DNA of 64,000 nt, from contig JADDOH010001981.1 of the NCBI GenBank assembly GCA_016648135.1, positions 248,001 through 312,000 of the forward strand, given 5' to 3'. Within the stretch, counting starts at the first letter, position 1. The number at the start of each line of letters is the position of its first letter. The notes below the pieces were generated by a model. That model did no database searches. It was not told the origin of the DNA and saw only the letters and a program-made list of their open reading frames with translations. Of this stretch, positions 1 to 9,829 are shown piece by piece. This stretch comes from Agrypnia vestita. Lineage: Eukaryota; Arthropoda; Insecta; Trichoptera; Phryganeidae. Made by a program: the position numbers and the translations under genes.

Positions 1-104
1 ACGGTCCTTATTCAGGAGTTCAATATTAATTTATTATATATGTAATATAATCTTGAATTTAGGTTTAATTAATTTTTATTAAAAATTTCCTATTTTCAGC
101 TTCA

Positions 105-240
105 TAGATAAAAAAATAAATCTTTGTTTGTTTGTTTACACTACTTTTTATTGGTTTTTTACATGTTTCGGGAACAATGTTCCTTTTCTCAGATTGAGCC
201 TTAAACTATAGTTGACAAATAATACAGATATATTTATTTA
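105..240 (-). repeat. Penelope-like terminal repeat fragment (motif copy a)
   Basis: Read on the minus strand this holds CTGAGAA, a 16-nt spacer able to form GGAAC/GTTCC, then GAAACATGT, followed by a stretch like the one after the motif in the copies near 23.2 and 27.9 kb. It departs from the family core CTGANGA by one base. Assignment to Penelope-like elements is inference. Confidence 0.4.
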
Positions 241-374
241 TTAATAATGTCACCACAAAGTGAAAGCCTGACTTTGAAAGATGTATTCTTCAATAAATTT
301 CTAGATAACATCTCAAATGTAAAGTATTTTTAAATTATGTATTTATTTATAAATTTATAGATAATAAATAAATG

Positions 375-625
375 TAAAGGTTTTTATCATTTTATTTAAC
401 TTGTATTGAAACGAATGAATTTTTCGTAATCGATTTGAGTTAGTGTAGTGATAGTCCAACGTTTTACAAAAAATAATGAATATTGATCAGACATATTGAA
501 AAAATTCAAACTTTGATGTCGCATATCTCCATAACTATTGATATTAGGTCATGATAGCTTTCGACTCATAATCAAGGCAGGAATATAGTCCTGCGAGGTT
601 ATTAATGTTTTCCAAATAACCCTGT
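375..625. repeat. Foldback family C, half copy
   Basis: Matches one arm of the long palindromes at 15085-15609 and 61408-61863. Shared landmarks are TTTTATTTAACTTGTATTGAA, GATAGTCCAACGTTTTAC, TTTGATGTCGCATATCTCC and the terminal AGGTTATTAATGTTTTCC followed by AATAACCCTGTA. No coding capacity. Non-autonomous DNA element; superfamily not identified. Confidence 0.7.
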
Positions 626-639
626 ACACATGTAATGAC

Positions 640-1145
640 GTGTACCTAATATATTTTTTTATACACACATTACTGCTTTGTGCTTTATATTTTTAATTTT
701 TATACTCATATTTTAATGCTTATACCCGATACTTCCACAGCTTATATATGTAGTTTATATTTATATTTTACTGCTAACACCTGATATTGTTGTGTATACC
801 TACTTCTTTCTTTATTATATATAGAAAGAAGTATTCTATATACTGTATTATTAACTAAGATTTGATGTATTAGATTTTCTTTTCTTTCCTTCCAATTGTT
901 ATATAATTAGATTACACTACCTATACCTTTGATTGTAAGTGGTTATCCCTCACCACACACAAGAATATAATTTTTTTTGGTGAGGTATACACACACAAAA
1001 AATATCGATTTGTAAACATTTATGTAAGATTGTAGAAAAAAAATTTATATATATATTATTAATTTAAAAAAAAAAGTATTTAAAACAATATGTAAAAGCC
1101 TATAATGTGCGTAAACAAATAAATAATAAAATATTTATTTTTACA
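640..1145 (+). repeat. Possible LINE 3' UTR and tail
   Basis: AT-rich stretch ending in ATGTAAAAGCCTATAATGTG and then CGTAAACAAATAAATAATAAA. The same kind of ending (TGTAAAAGCC, GCGTAAATAAATAAAT) closes the stretch at 51480-51710. This is typical of insect non-LTR retrotransposon 3' ends, but no coding remnant is visible here, so the call is tentative. Confidence 0.35.
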
Positions 1146-1224
1146 TATAAGCACAAGTAGCGGTTTTACTTTCCCCGAAACTATATTCCTTCGAACTTCT
1201 TTAAATTTTAAAAATTAACGTAAT

Positions 1225-1432
1225 AAAAATAACCAACGGTTCAGCCGTCGAGCAGCGTCGCGTCGAACCGTAGACAGTTGACCATCGTCCCGATGTTTAG
1301 ATAGAACGTCCGCGCAACGAAGTTGACGCGTCAACTAGTTGACGAATTCAACTAGTTGATCTTCTCGTCGATGGACGGACGTGGACGGTCTCGTTTCGTC
1401 GACGGTAAATACGTCGACGACCCATCCCTAAT
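1225..1432 (-). mobile_element. hAT-like element end, CpG-rich
   Basis: The segment ends in CCATCCCTA, the reverse complement of TAGGGATGG, also the terminus of the hAT MITE at 21766-22232. It is dense in GTCGAC, GTTGACG and CAACTAGTTGA. It abuts exactly the point where homology to the element at 14573 begins, which suggests insertion into that element. The other terminus was not found. Confidence 0.5.
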
Positions 1433-1649
1433 GCATATTCACTTGTAAACATACCTCGTGGTACTGACGCTCCGTGTAATGACGCAGTGAGCTCGCTCGG
1501 GTATCGTGCGCATGGCAACGTTGCCATGGCACATAGCCGCGCTATGTTATGCGCGACGTCGCGGAACAGTGCACGACGTTGCAACGTCACGTAGACTCTA
1601 TGCCGCGCGTGCTGTTGAGGGACAATTTGTCCCCTAGTGAATACATGGC
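1433..1649 (+). mobile_element. Right half of CpG-rich TIR element (family D)
   Basis: Closely similar to 14573-14797, through the shared GGCAACGTTGCCA, GACGTCGCGGAACAGTGCAC and the terminal TTTGTCCCCTAGTGAATACA followed by TGGCTT. That terminus is the inverse of the left end of the full copy at 13811. The left half is absent, replaced by the hAT-like sequence to its left. Confidence 0.75.
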
Positions 1650-2017
1650 TTTATACAATGGGTCTTTCATACGATAGTTCAGTGTATGATGTTTAATTTT
1701 TAAAATCTTCGTTATTCAAATCACACCATCCCACTCATTACGAAAAATTTTAAGTACCTATATTTACTTACTGTTTGTTGTGTTAATCATTGTATTGCTT
1801 CATCACATAATAAAGAAGAATATCCTTTCATAGATGAGTTTTATTTCAATAATCTGTAGAGGAATTCAAACCAACTTCAGAATACGAAGATTTTTGTATT
1901 TTCTACGTTGATAGTCTATGATGTTTTCTCTTTCTTTATTATAGCCAATTATAGCGCAGCTAACCAACTCCCGCGATGTGCGTCAACGTTCACAGTAATT
2001 CGTGTTATAGTTTTGTG
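1650..2017. other. AT-rich DNA, nothing recognised
   Basis: No ORF, repeat partner or RNA-like structure seen. Confidence 0.5.
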
Positions 2018-2276
2018 TAGCAGATATTTTGGTTTGTAACTAGTCTATATTTATAGTACGTCTATGATTAAATCCTTTACATTATTTGGTTACGTGAATT
2101 TTTTCACTTTGTAGACTTAAAAGATGGTTTTTTAGGTCCTCAGAAACATGTTGAATTTTAAATAGATTGTATTTTTTGTGGAACAAATTCCAATAATAAT
2201 TATGTTTCGTTTCTACTTGAACTTGACCGTAGACGTACTATAAATATAGACTAGTTACAAACCAAAATATCTGCTA
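2018..2276. repeat. Perfect 47-bp inverted repeat (hairpin element)
   Basis: 2018-2064 and 2230-2276 are exact reverse complements (TAGCAGATATTTTGGTTTGT... against ...AACCAAAATATCTGCTA), separated by 165 bp with no coding capacity. The right arm ends in the TA that is also the target site of the adjoining transposon at 2277. A young foldback MITE is the simplest reading. Confidence 0.7.
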
Positions 2277-2567
2277 TAGTCCGTCCAACTTATCTGGAGA
2301 ATAAAGGAGGGCGTCCCAATCGTTGTGGTACTGCCCACAGTGTAAAAATTATCTAATTTGTAGGGAATTTTATGCAAATTCGTTTTTTCTTAAACAAGTT
2401 ATTAAGCAGTATACGACACGATAAAAAACAAAAAATGTAAACTAACGTACAAATAAATTTATCAAAATATACATTCGTAAAATACACAACGTCACAAAAA
2501 GGCGTTTTTTCAAAATCAAAGAAAAATACCATTTTCAGGAAAAAAAACAAACAATAATAATTCTTTT

Positions 2568-2756
2568 GGGCTGGCGCCACATTACGCAGATCTTCCGCCG
2601 CGTTTTTTCCGTTGCGCCAAATCGGCAAAGCAAATAGATCGACCGATCATCCGCGTAGTGTGTTTAATAAGCGCATATTGTATGGAAAGAAATGTAGCGA
2701 TGTTCCACGACAGAAGAGACGCGGCGGAAGATCCGCGCAGTGTGGCGCCGGTTTTA
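2568..2756. mobile_element. MITE with about 35-bp GC-rich TIRs
   Basis: GGCGCCACATTACGCAGATC on the left is inverted as GATCCGCGCAGTGTGGCGCC on the right, and both arms carry CTTCCGCCGCG. Nothing coding inside; the open frames across it are chance products of the inverted repeat. It is nested in the transposon 2277-3610. Confidence 0.7.
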
Positions 2757-2830
2757 TTCGGTGTCTCATACCTAATGATCATGACCACCATGTTTAACTC
2801 AGTAACACCTAAGGATATCAATCGGTTTAG

Positions 2831-2973
2831 GGCCGTTGTATCAACTTGGTTTATAGTAATCTTTCGTTCAAAGCATAGATATTTTGCATTTTCCACCGAT
2901 CAAACAACTTGCTCTCGTAAAAATCTATGCTTTAAATGAACTATTGCTATAAAGTAAGTTGATGCAACCAGTC
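2831..2973. mobile_element. Foldback MITE family A, copy 1
   Basis: Arms GTTGTATCAACTTGG and the inverse of AAGTAAGTTGATGCAACC, both with the inner block AAAGCATAGAT. Same family as 19934-20076, 20133-20284 and the fragment 57062-57143. Nested in the transposon 2277-3610 and the most diverged of the complete copies. Confidence 0.75.
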
Positions 2974-3151
2974 TTTAATGTGCATAAATAAAAAAGTTTA
3001 TTTTTGAAAAAAGATGTTCATACAAATGAACTCGTTAATGAATTATGTAATAAAAAGTATAAATAATAAAAATTCTATGTAAAAAAAATTATCGAATTAA
3101 ATATGTTCTAAAACTTTTCTCATCTTACGGCTTCTAATTAAATTTTTCCAC

Positions 3152-3458
3152 TTATCCTTGCTCTTTTTTTCCGGGTGTAGATATTTTAATGCCCATTTCC
3201 ACGGCCACTTTACCTTCTTTAACTATTTTGTAAATTGGCGATTCAGAAATACCTGAAGAAATTGTATAATAGTAAATAAAAAACTAAGTATGGGAAAATC
3301 ATTATAATTGCATGGCAGCATTAACCTGAAGTGGCGGCAATAAGTCTATGAACAAAATCAAACGGTATAATTGGGGCTTTTAGACGTTGTTCCTCTTCAA
3401 AAAACGTGTGCATTTTCAAGATTATTTCCCGAAAACCGCTTTTAATGGTTTTTGGCAT
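3152..3458 (-). pseudogene. Transposase N-terminal fragment with short intron
   Basis: Start at 3458. Exon 1 (3458-3326) encodes 44 residues, beginning MPKTIKSGFREIILK and containing FFEEEQRLKAPIIPF. A GT..AG intron of 73 nt (3325-3253) follows, and exon 2 (3252-3152) continues in phase with ATSGISESPIYKIVKEGK and then STPGKK before a TAA. The pattern (basic start, xxGISExxxxKIxKEGK, STPGKK) resembles the helix-turn-helix N-terminus of insect IS630-type DDE transposases. The catalytic domain is missing. A second frame open just past the stop (KSKDKWKNLIRSRKMRK) suggests a frameshift. It lies inside the TIR pair 2277/3610, so it is not a host gene. Confidence 0.6.
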
Positions 3459-3612
3459 GGTGACAATCTAAAATGTTCTTAAAAAACTATCGAAACAGTC
3501 GTGAACCTCTCTGTAAACAAAGTCTGTCAAAGGTCTGTCAGCTGTAGATAATCCAATATGGCGTCGTTAGTTCCAAATTTGGCCATTCTTCAGATAAGTT
3601 AGATGGACTATA

Positions 3613-4464
3613 CAACCGGGCCCTAGTGTGTATACAATCTAGTTTTGTGCGCGAAATATAGCAAGTCCTCTACTTGCTAACCTTTCACTTGCAAACTTTC
3701 TAAGATATAATTGTTTGTGTCCAATTATTTAAAAAAGTGTCAAATTAAAAATTATACATAATTTCTAATTTGGCAGTAGTGCATAAGGATAGGTTGTGTC
3801 TCTGCAGCTTGGTGACTTACAGGACTTGCACTTTTGATAATGTTTACAGTAGACAGATGCGTTTTTTTAACAAGTTTGTGTGATTAATTTTAACCCCAGA
3901 AGCTATACTAAAGACAGAAGGTTGACAATTGCAATTCATATTCATAAACGTGCAGCTCTGTGTACCATGCCTAATGCTGCTCACAGTTTTTAATATTATT
4001 TAAATTTGTCTACATCGTTATTATAACTTATCATAGCCATTTCAAATTAAGACTTCTCTCTGAATGAAACTCTCATTCTAATTCTTTCTCGTGTTATGTT
4101 GATTTGCATAAAATTTTCTACTTAATTTTGCCAACATTAGGATTTTAAAAATACTCGCCATAATGTTGAAATATATTATGTATGTAGGTCATCATATTGA
4201 GTTCTTTCCATATTGTATTGATCCAATTTTAACAATTTTTTCTCAATATTTTCTGTAGCTTTCTTTTGCAGTATGTACTATAAATTTGTACATTTCTTCT
4301 TCAATAGCTAAAAATAAATGTTGCTGCGGTATACCTATATGCATATATGTATGAGGATGAACAATGTGTACTATAATATTTTGCATGACTCAGCCATTAC
4401 TTGCCTGCTATGTTTTTATAAATAAAATTATTGAAAAATATATTTTTCAATTTTTTTCCCTCAG
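3613..4464. other. Non-coding DNA before the gene's first visible exon
   Basis: AT-rich, with no upstream exon that I could join to 4465. Probably intron, since 4465 is preceded by a polypyrimidine tract and CAG. Confidence 0.5.
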
Positions 4465-4838
4465 AGCTTCTGAAGCAAATGAAGAAATCTACAACCAAAC
4501 GATAATGGACATGTCTCTCGGCTCTGGGGACCTCAGCATCAATCCGTTCGACACCAAGTGCAACCTCATGGACAGCACGTTTATGCAAGAGACAGAACCG
4601 GCTATCTCTGACAAACTGACAGATCTGACGTTGGATGACTTTGCGTCGCTCAAGAAACATAATATTCACGTGAAGACAGAAAAAAAAATTCCAGAAAAGG
4701 AGCAGCCACTGTTTTCTGATGATTTTGATTTGGAATTCTCATCGAAGGAGTGGAAATTTACGTTGACGAGGCTGGCTCAGTTGCATACATGTGTGGAACA
4801 TCTTTACAGGACACAGTTGTCTCTCAATTCTGACTTCA
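4465..4838 (+). CDS. Unrecognised host gene, internal exon with acidic segment
   Basis: The exon follows a strong acceptor (TTTTTTTCCCTCAG) and ends at a GTTAGT donor. It enters with two codon bases missing and leaves with one, and that phase is met exactly by the exon at 7602. It encodes about 124 residues. The first 90 are acidic and polar, with LTDLTLDDFASL, a basic KTEKKIPEKEQ patch and SDDFDLEFSS. The last 35 (KFTLTRLAQLHTCVEHLYRT) look like a folded helical segment. Base composition is more GC-rich than its surroundings, as expected of coding DNA. The methionine upstream at 4364 lies in the intron frame and is not a start. Family not recognised; the acidic stretch could be a transactivation or interaction region, which is inference. 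Confidence 0.7.
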
Positions 4839-5183
4839 GTTAGTATTTCAGCTATTGTATTTCAATTCTGCCCTATATCTTAGCATTTTTTTCTATATTT
4901 TTGATTGGAATAAGATCATTGACACAGATAAAAGATTAATAACTATATTATCCAGAATGTAAACTGGTCTCGAATTGTAGCCCCCTTTTAAAATGAAGAG
5001 GATATTGAAACATTATTGAATGAGAAATTTTAAAAACTTATTTTGCAAAAAAATATTAAGTCTTATTTTCATTCAGAACTGCTATAATTCCAATTACGTA
5101 CTTGATGAGATATCAGATTCTTGTTATTATATCGGCGGTCCCTATGACAGTCATGTTTATGACACAGGCTAAATTGAAAAGTT

Positions 5184-5380
5184 AAATATTGATAAACTTG
5201 GTTGTTGGTCGCTTGAGCGTGTAATACTGCTCATAGACACACAATGTTGACCTTGGAACACACACATTCGCATTCAAAAGTGAAATATTGATAAATTTGG
5301 TTGTTGATCGCTTGAGCATGTAATAATGCTCATAGACACACTATGTTGACCCTGGAAGCCACGCATTCCCTGTAAAACTT
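5184..5380. repeat. Tandem duplication, 99-bp unit, two copies
   Basis: AAATATTGATAAACTTGGTT at 5184 recurs as AAATATTGATAAATTTGGTT at 5283. Both units continue through GCTTGAGC, TAAT(A/C)(C/A)TGCTCATAGACACAC and ATGTTGACC. The units have diverged, so the duplication is not recent. Confidence 0.8.
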
Positions 5381-5526
5381 GTTAATCTATAACTCATCCT
5401 TCCTAAATTGTATTCATTGATTTGTGACAGTCTTTATTTTGCTCTGAATATTATTTGCAATTTGTTTTATCATTAAGACATCTTTTATTATTAATTTTTC
5501 ATAAAAGGTGTATTGTGCTATTATAT

Positions 5527-5880
5527 CATTCTAAGCCCTACGGGTAGCTGGGCCGCGGCGCAGCCGATAGTAACCACTGCGCATCTATTGGTGGTCGCCA
5601 CGCAGCCATTACTATTTTCTCGCTGCTTGACAACGTGGTCGGCTATGGTTACCGCTTTGCCGCTGGTACTGACCGCTACGCTTGGCCATTGGTGTCAATA
5701 ATTGGCTGTCGCAGATGGTAGATGCCAATGGTCGCCCTAGCGGGCGGCTGTAGTGGGCGATTCGGAGCCAATAGTGGCCACTTTGCAGTGTCTACTCGCT
5801 ACAAGGCCATGCTTTCGGCTATGTTAGTCTCTTCGCGGCCAGTGATAGCTATTGTATGATAGCCAGGGTGGCTATCTATG
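5527..5880. other. GC-rich block inside the intron
   Basis: A sharp rise in GC within AT-rich intron, rich in short TGGCCA, GCTATGG and CGCTGC elements that recur in both orientations. No ORF of note and no partner elsewhere in the window. Possibly a fragment of a GC-rich transposon; identity unknown. Confidence 0.4.
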
Positions 5881-6062
5881 AAACATCGTCCAGTACTCAT
5901 ATTCAGAGTAGGGGTTTTTCTTCTAATTCTGAACAAATTTTCTTTTCGTATTTCTCAACAAACAAAAAAATCACATTTTAAAAATAATATTCTTGAACTA
6001 AATTTAATGAAAGATCTATCAAATACAATTTTATCGTAAAACAATAACGGAAAGTCGATATA

Positions 6063-7499
6063 CAGTAAAACCCCGTTAATTCAATATAGTCCCAAAATGT
6101 AAATTTCATAGATTAACCCCGACAATTCGTAAATTGAAATATTTTTTAGCCTCTTACGCCATAAATCAATACATTTTATTTCGCGTAATTCGATTTTTTT
6201 TTTGAAATTTGACGAAATTGAAAATAATATTTCGATTTTTTCCCCAAGTGAGAACAACAAATATGTCAATATCGGGTACTTAAGTAATAGAAATGTCGCG
6301 ATCTCTTTGTCAGCTTAATAAATATTGCATTTTCTAAATGAGTTCTTGAAATATGAAAAACAGACATTTTTCACAAAATTAATGGCTTTTTTCACGAGTC
6401 TTATGATTCTTGGCGAATTTCGCAATGAATTCACGGTATCTTATGCAATGCCCTTTTTTTATATATATTATGTCTATCTTCAAGTTTGTGTTTACTGGGG
6501 TATTATGTCGTGTTGTTACGACCTTTCAGGCTGACGTTTCGGATCCCATTGCAGGGTCCATCATCAGGGCTGATGAGTTGTCTTGAATGTTGGTGTTGTG
6601 GTTAAGTTTCGGCTTGCAATACCGTGCCGAAGTCATATGTGTTGTATTGTGTTGTATGTATGATTCATCTGTTGTCTGATCACTATCTCTGCGGAGTCTG
6701 CGACGAGACAACATTCAAGACAACACATCAGCCCTGATGATGGACCCTGCAATGGGATCCGAAACGTCGGCCCGAAAGGTCGTAACAATACGGCGTAATA
6801 CCCCAGTAAACACAAACTTGAAGATTCTGAGTGGCCGTGAAAACCTAAGAACATATATTACGTCTAGATCCCTAAAATTGGGGAATCCTGTGTATGCTTT
6901 CTTCAGTTGGCTGCCTTGATATGCGCGGATAGTTTTACTTTGTGGTGTTTGCACTAATCCTCGTACTTAAACGCGTTCTAAATTGTTTTTCATGTTTTTT
7001 AAATTTGTTATTTGAATGTTTAATTTTCTTCGTAAGATGTTATTACTGACTTATCTTATTATTTTACATATTTTTTGACAATTGTATTTCTAGTAACTGT
7101 GCATTGTTGGTTTGAGCCAGAAAAAATGCAGAATCAAAAGTTAAACACCTGTGAAGATTGAAGAAGCGTTCCATAAATTCAAGTACTTATAACTTAACAT
7201 TTTTGATAACGGCCATCCAGGTGCGACGAAATGGAAAAAAAAGATTTTTTCTCAAGTCAGAACAGCAAATATGTCAATACGTGCTTTAGCAGTAGAAATG
7301 TCGCGATCTTTGCATTAATATAATAAATATTGCATTTTAAAAATGATTTCTTTAAATGTAAGCATAAATTTAACAAAGTTAACGTTTTTTTCAAGAGTTT
7401 ACGATTTTTGGCGAATATCACAAACACATCGAGATTATTTTTGTATATAAAATTGTTCTTTTTGGGTCCCTTGAATTTCGAATTAACAGGGTTCTACTG
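6063..7499. mobile_element. pogo-like element(s) with TA target site, disrupted
   Basis: Left end CAGTAAAACCCCGTTAATTC and right end (reverse complement) CAGTAGAACCCTGTTAATTC, each flanked by TA (6061-6062 and 7500-7501). The stretches 6230-6470 and 7240-7440 are direct repeats of each other (AAATATGTCAATA, AGAAATGTCGCGATCT, AATAAATATTGCATTTT). The interval is therefore either two related copies or one copy with internal duplication, interrupted by the palindrome at 6479-6822. No transposase is visible. Confidence 0.6.
6479..6822. repeat. Penelope-like palindrome (motif copy b)
   Basis: Two nearly identical arms of about 112 bp (6479-6590 and 6711-6822) in inverted orientation around a 120-bp spacer. 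Each arm reads CTGATGA, a 20-nt spacer that can form GGACCC/GGG-A-TCC, then GAAACGTC. The right arm has CTGATGA at 6734-6740 and GAAA at 6761-6764. The ORFs on both strands are products of the symmetry. Confidence 0.65.
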
Positions 7500-7601
7500 T
7501 ACCAATTGTTCATTTTTGATTGTTGCTGTGGATATGTATTAAACACACGCAATAACCATCTTTTTTAATAAACATGCATGTAACATTGTCAACTTTTCCA
7601 G

Positions 7602-7749
7602 ATACTTTGAAGCCAGTTGCGGTCCTGCTGTTGGAGTATTACACAGCGGACAGCTCACCAATTAAAACCGTAGGACAGTTACGCAATGAGCCAGTCCAAA
7701 CATTCACAGTTCCAGTGCAGTACAAAACTGTCAAGGAACATCTCCAATT
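7602..7749 (+). CDS. Unrecognised host gene, second visible exon
   Basis: Acceptor CTTTTCCAG, donor GTAAGT. The phase matches both neighbours (enters +2, leaves with two bases). It encodes about 48 residues, including TLKPVAVLLLEYYTADSS and TVGQLRNEPVQTFTVPVQYK. Alternating hydrophobic residues suggest beta strands. The intron to the next exon is only 91 bp, typical of insect genes. No domain family recognised. Confidence 0.75.
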
Positions 7750-7840
7750 GTAAGTTATTTCTCTGTTAATTGTGTCTTTCATATTTTTCCAATTATTTCT
7801 TCTTAGTTTTTTATTTTCCACACTATTCTTTTTCCCGCAG

Positions 7841-7992
7841 CAAGCATGCCACCACTTACCGCGTAACCTTCACCAGCCAATCACATCTTCAGACCAAGAA
7901 TGGCGTCAGTAAGGATCCTCACCAAACTATAATGTCCTCGTACATCTGCAGTCAGCAGCCAGTATTCCCACCAACCATTTACAATCCTAAAG
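7841..7992 (+). CDS. Unrecognised host gene, third visible exon
   Basis: Acceptor TTTCCCGCAG, donor GGTAGG, in phase with the previous exon. It encodes about 50 residues, with ATTYRVTFTSQSHLQTKNG and IMSSYICSQQPVFPPTIYNP. The Y-R-V-T-F-T-S pattern again suggests a beta-rich domain continuing from the previous exon. Reading on past the donor gives only low-complexity residues. Confidence 0.75.
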
Positions 7993-8364
7993 GTAGGATT
8001 TTACAATTATTTTTTTTACAGTTCTATTCACTTAAATATTACTGTGGTACTAGCATGTGCAGCTACCGTAGTTCTGTTTCATACCGCTGTGGATTCACCA
8101 CACATTCCTTTGGTAGTAAATATTGATGTATAGTAAGGTGCCGGCTATCCATGTTAATTGAAAGACATTTATGAGAATTCAATTGAAAACACAGTTAATC
8201 CAAATAAAGTTTTTATGAAATGAAACCTGCCAAAATATACATAAATGATAAGACAAATATTCCGGTAGTATTAAACTATAAAACTAGATACAACAAATGA
8301 ATAATTATTTACGCAGACACGTACGTCGGTGATTTTTAGATTTGTTTGTTGTTTGATTTGGGGT

Positions 8365-8430
8365 CCCAAAAAGTCTTCCATACCTACTTTCCCACATAAA
8401 AATAGCTTTGTCTCTATGAGACATCTATAA
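8365..8430. repeat. Half copy of palindromic MITE family E
   Basis: AAAGTCTTCCATACCTACTT, TCCC and TGAGACATCTATAA match the right arm of the palindrome at 40241-40434. Confidence 0.7.
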
Positions 8431-8943
8431 TATATATCTTAAACCCCTTAAGACTAGAAGATTGGGACACAGCAGAAGTATGTCCCCCCCCTGGTATATT
8501 TAGACACATTAATACTGCAGTTAAAGTATTTGCATTCTTAAATCCCCTAGTAAACAAAACATATATTTGCGTTTATAAATTTCATTCCAAACCGAGTCTC
8601 TTTAAGTAAAAACATATTTTTGTAATAAAATGCAACTTATTTATTAAGACATAAATACATTTATTGTGACCTTTTCATAATTATTTCAAAATTGACAAGG
8701 TCATAGTAATTTTTTTAAACAAGTCACATATATTGGAACCAGCCGTGGAACCAGACCGTGTACCGAGAAATTTACATTACTTCATGTCTATGTAATATTT
8801 TGGGAGTCTTAATTGTTTCTAGCCCTTTATATTTACTTCACATAAGCTACACTACATATAAAATTAATTATAATACTTAAACTTCTAGGCTGTCTTGATG
8901 TGTCTATCCTAATACAATTCAGTACATAATGAATGACAGCTTG

Positions 8944-9178
8944 CTCTGCGATAGATAGAGATGGTAAAACTGTTATTTTAACTGGTTATTTTCGGTATAG
9001 TTGTTTGGGATGTGTTTCTGATTGTATCTATGATTGATAATCACTAAGATATAATTTTTGTCCAGTAGCGATGGTTGCCCGTTGAACTGCAAAAATTCAG
9101 TTACCAATCATTGACACAATCAGATACAGATCTCAAATAATATTTAGGTGTCACCGGTTAAAATACCATCACTAATGA
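8944..9178. mobile_element. hAT-like foldback MITE
   Basis: Ends TAGAGATGGTAAAAC and (inverted) TAGTGATGGTATTTTAACCG, both continuing through CTGATTGT-type blocks. A related arm lies at 38330-38470. TAGNGATGG termini suggest hAT. A clear 8-bp target duplication was not found. Confidence 0.5.
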
Positions 9179-9194
9179 CAGATGGACGGACGGA

Positions 9195-9640
9195 CAGACA
9201 GAACGAATTTTTTATTTTTATTTATTACAATATACGGTACAAAGAGCACCTCTAAAAAATTGTATAAACAAGATATCAAAAGAATAACATTGTATAACTA
9301 AAAATTACATTGATAAATAATTATAGTGATTAAATTAGAAAAAAAAAGAGGTGTGAAATACATATATAAAATTAAGCAAATAGATATAATAATTAATTTT
9401 GTGAAAACATTATAGTTCATGATGGCAGGGTTTATTAACGCATCTTTATAATGTGCTAAACTAAAGTTGAAAATATCTGAGATAAGTCTAGGTACAAGAG
9501 AGTTAAAATACGAGTTAGTTCTAGTGTTGTCACAATAAAATAACGTAGGTATTCGAGTAGTTCCAACAGACCATGAAACATAAACAAACAGATTAACAGG
9601 GGTGTCAAAATTTTTGATAAATATGTTTTTTTTATACATT
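9195..9640 (-). mobile_element. Probable LINE 3' portion, minus strand
   Basis: Read on the minus strand this runs through a long open stretch (113 codons, from 9639) and ends in ATTGTAATAAATAAAAATAA and A-rich sequence at 9200, the usual LINE tail. The protein has no motif that I can name. Confidence 0.35.
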
Positions 9641-9690
9641 TGAAACTAAATTTAGTAAATTAATTGATTTATTTTTCTCATCTATTTCAG

Positions 9691-9761
9691 ATCTTCCTGA
9701 AGACAATGAATCACTTTACTACCATTGTACAAAATATCTTTATATAAGTAATAGCATATAA
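9691..9761 (+). CDS. Unrecognised host gene, probable terminal exon
   Basis: Acceptor TCATCTATTTCAG. Using the single base left over from the exon at 7992 gives DLPEDNESLYYHCTKYLYIS, then NSI and TAA at 9759-9761. The frame, the acceptor and the polyadenylation signal 32 bp downstream agree, but the exon is short and its composition is unremarkable, so it is less certain than the other three. The joined visible product is about 247 residues. Confidence 0.5.
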
Positions 9762-9792
9762 ATTACTTTAAGTAGGTGCAATATTTTATAAG

Positions 9793-9798
9793 AATAAA
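9793..9798 (+). promoter_or_regulatory. Candidate polyadenylation signal
   Basis: AATAAA 32 bp after the TAA of the probable terminal exon. Such hexamers are common in AT-rich DNA; its placement is what supports it. Confidence 0.4.
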
Positions 9799-9829
9799 AT
9801 TCTTACTATACCATTTTACCGTTGTTTTA

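Larger units (their letters stand above)
2277..3610 (-). mobile_element. Tc1/mariner-type DNA transposon with TA target site
   Basis: Left terminus TAGTCCGTCCAACTTATCTG and the reverse complement of the right terminus, TAGTCCATCTAACTTATCTG, are nearly identical, and TA flanks both sides (2275-2276, 3611-3612). A minus-strand transposase N-terminus sits inside. Two MITEs (2568-2756 and 2831-2973) lie where the rest of the transposase would be expected, so this copy is defective. The IS630/Tc1/mariner superfamily is inferred from the TA site and HTH-like protein. Confidence 0.75.
4839..7601 (+). other. Intron loaded with repeats
   Basis: The intron between the first two visible exons. It contains a 99-bp tandem duplication, a GC-rich block, a pogo-like TA-flanked element and a large palindrome (all listed separately). 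All of these are intronic insertions, so the gene evidently tolerates them. Confidence 0.6.
7993..9690 (+). other. Last intron, with repeat insertions
   Basis: Intron between the third and fourth visible exons. It holds a half MITE (8365-8430), a hAT-like foldback element (8944-9178) and a minus-strand LINE-like tail (9195-9640). Confidence 0.5.

Noticed and set aside
4364..4464. Methionine at 4364 as start of the gene
   Set aside because: The codons 4364-4464 lie before a strong polypyrimidine tract and CAG acceptor and are AT-driven low-complexity; the exon starts at 4465.
6526..6954. Several short proteins on both strands
   Set aside because: They translate the two arms of a palindrome (the same short peptide appears on both strands).
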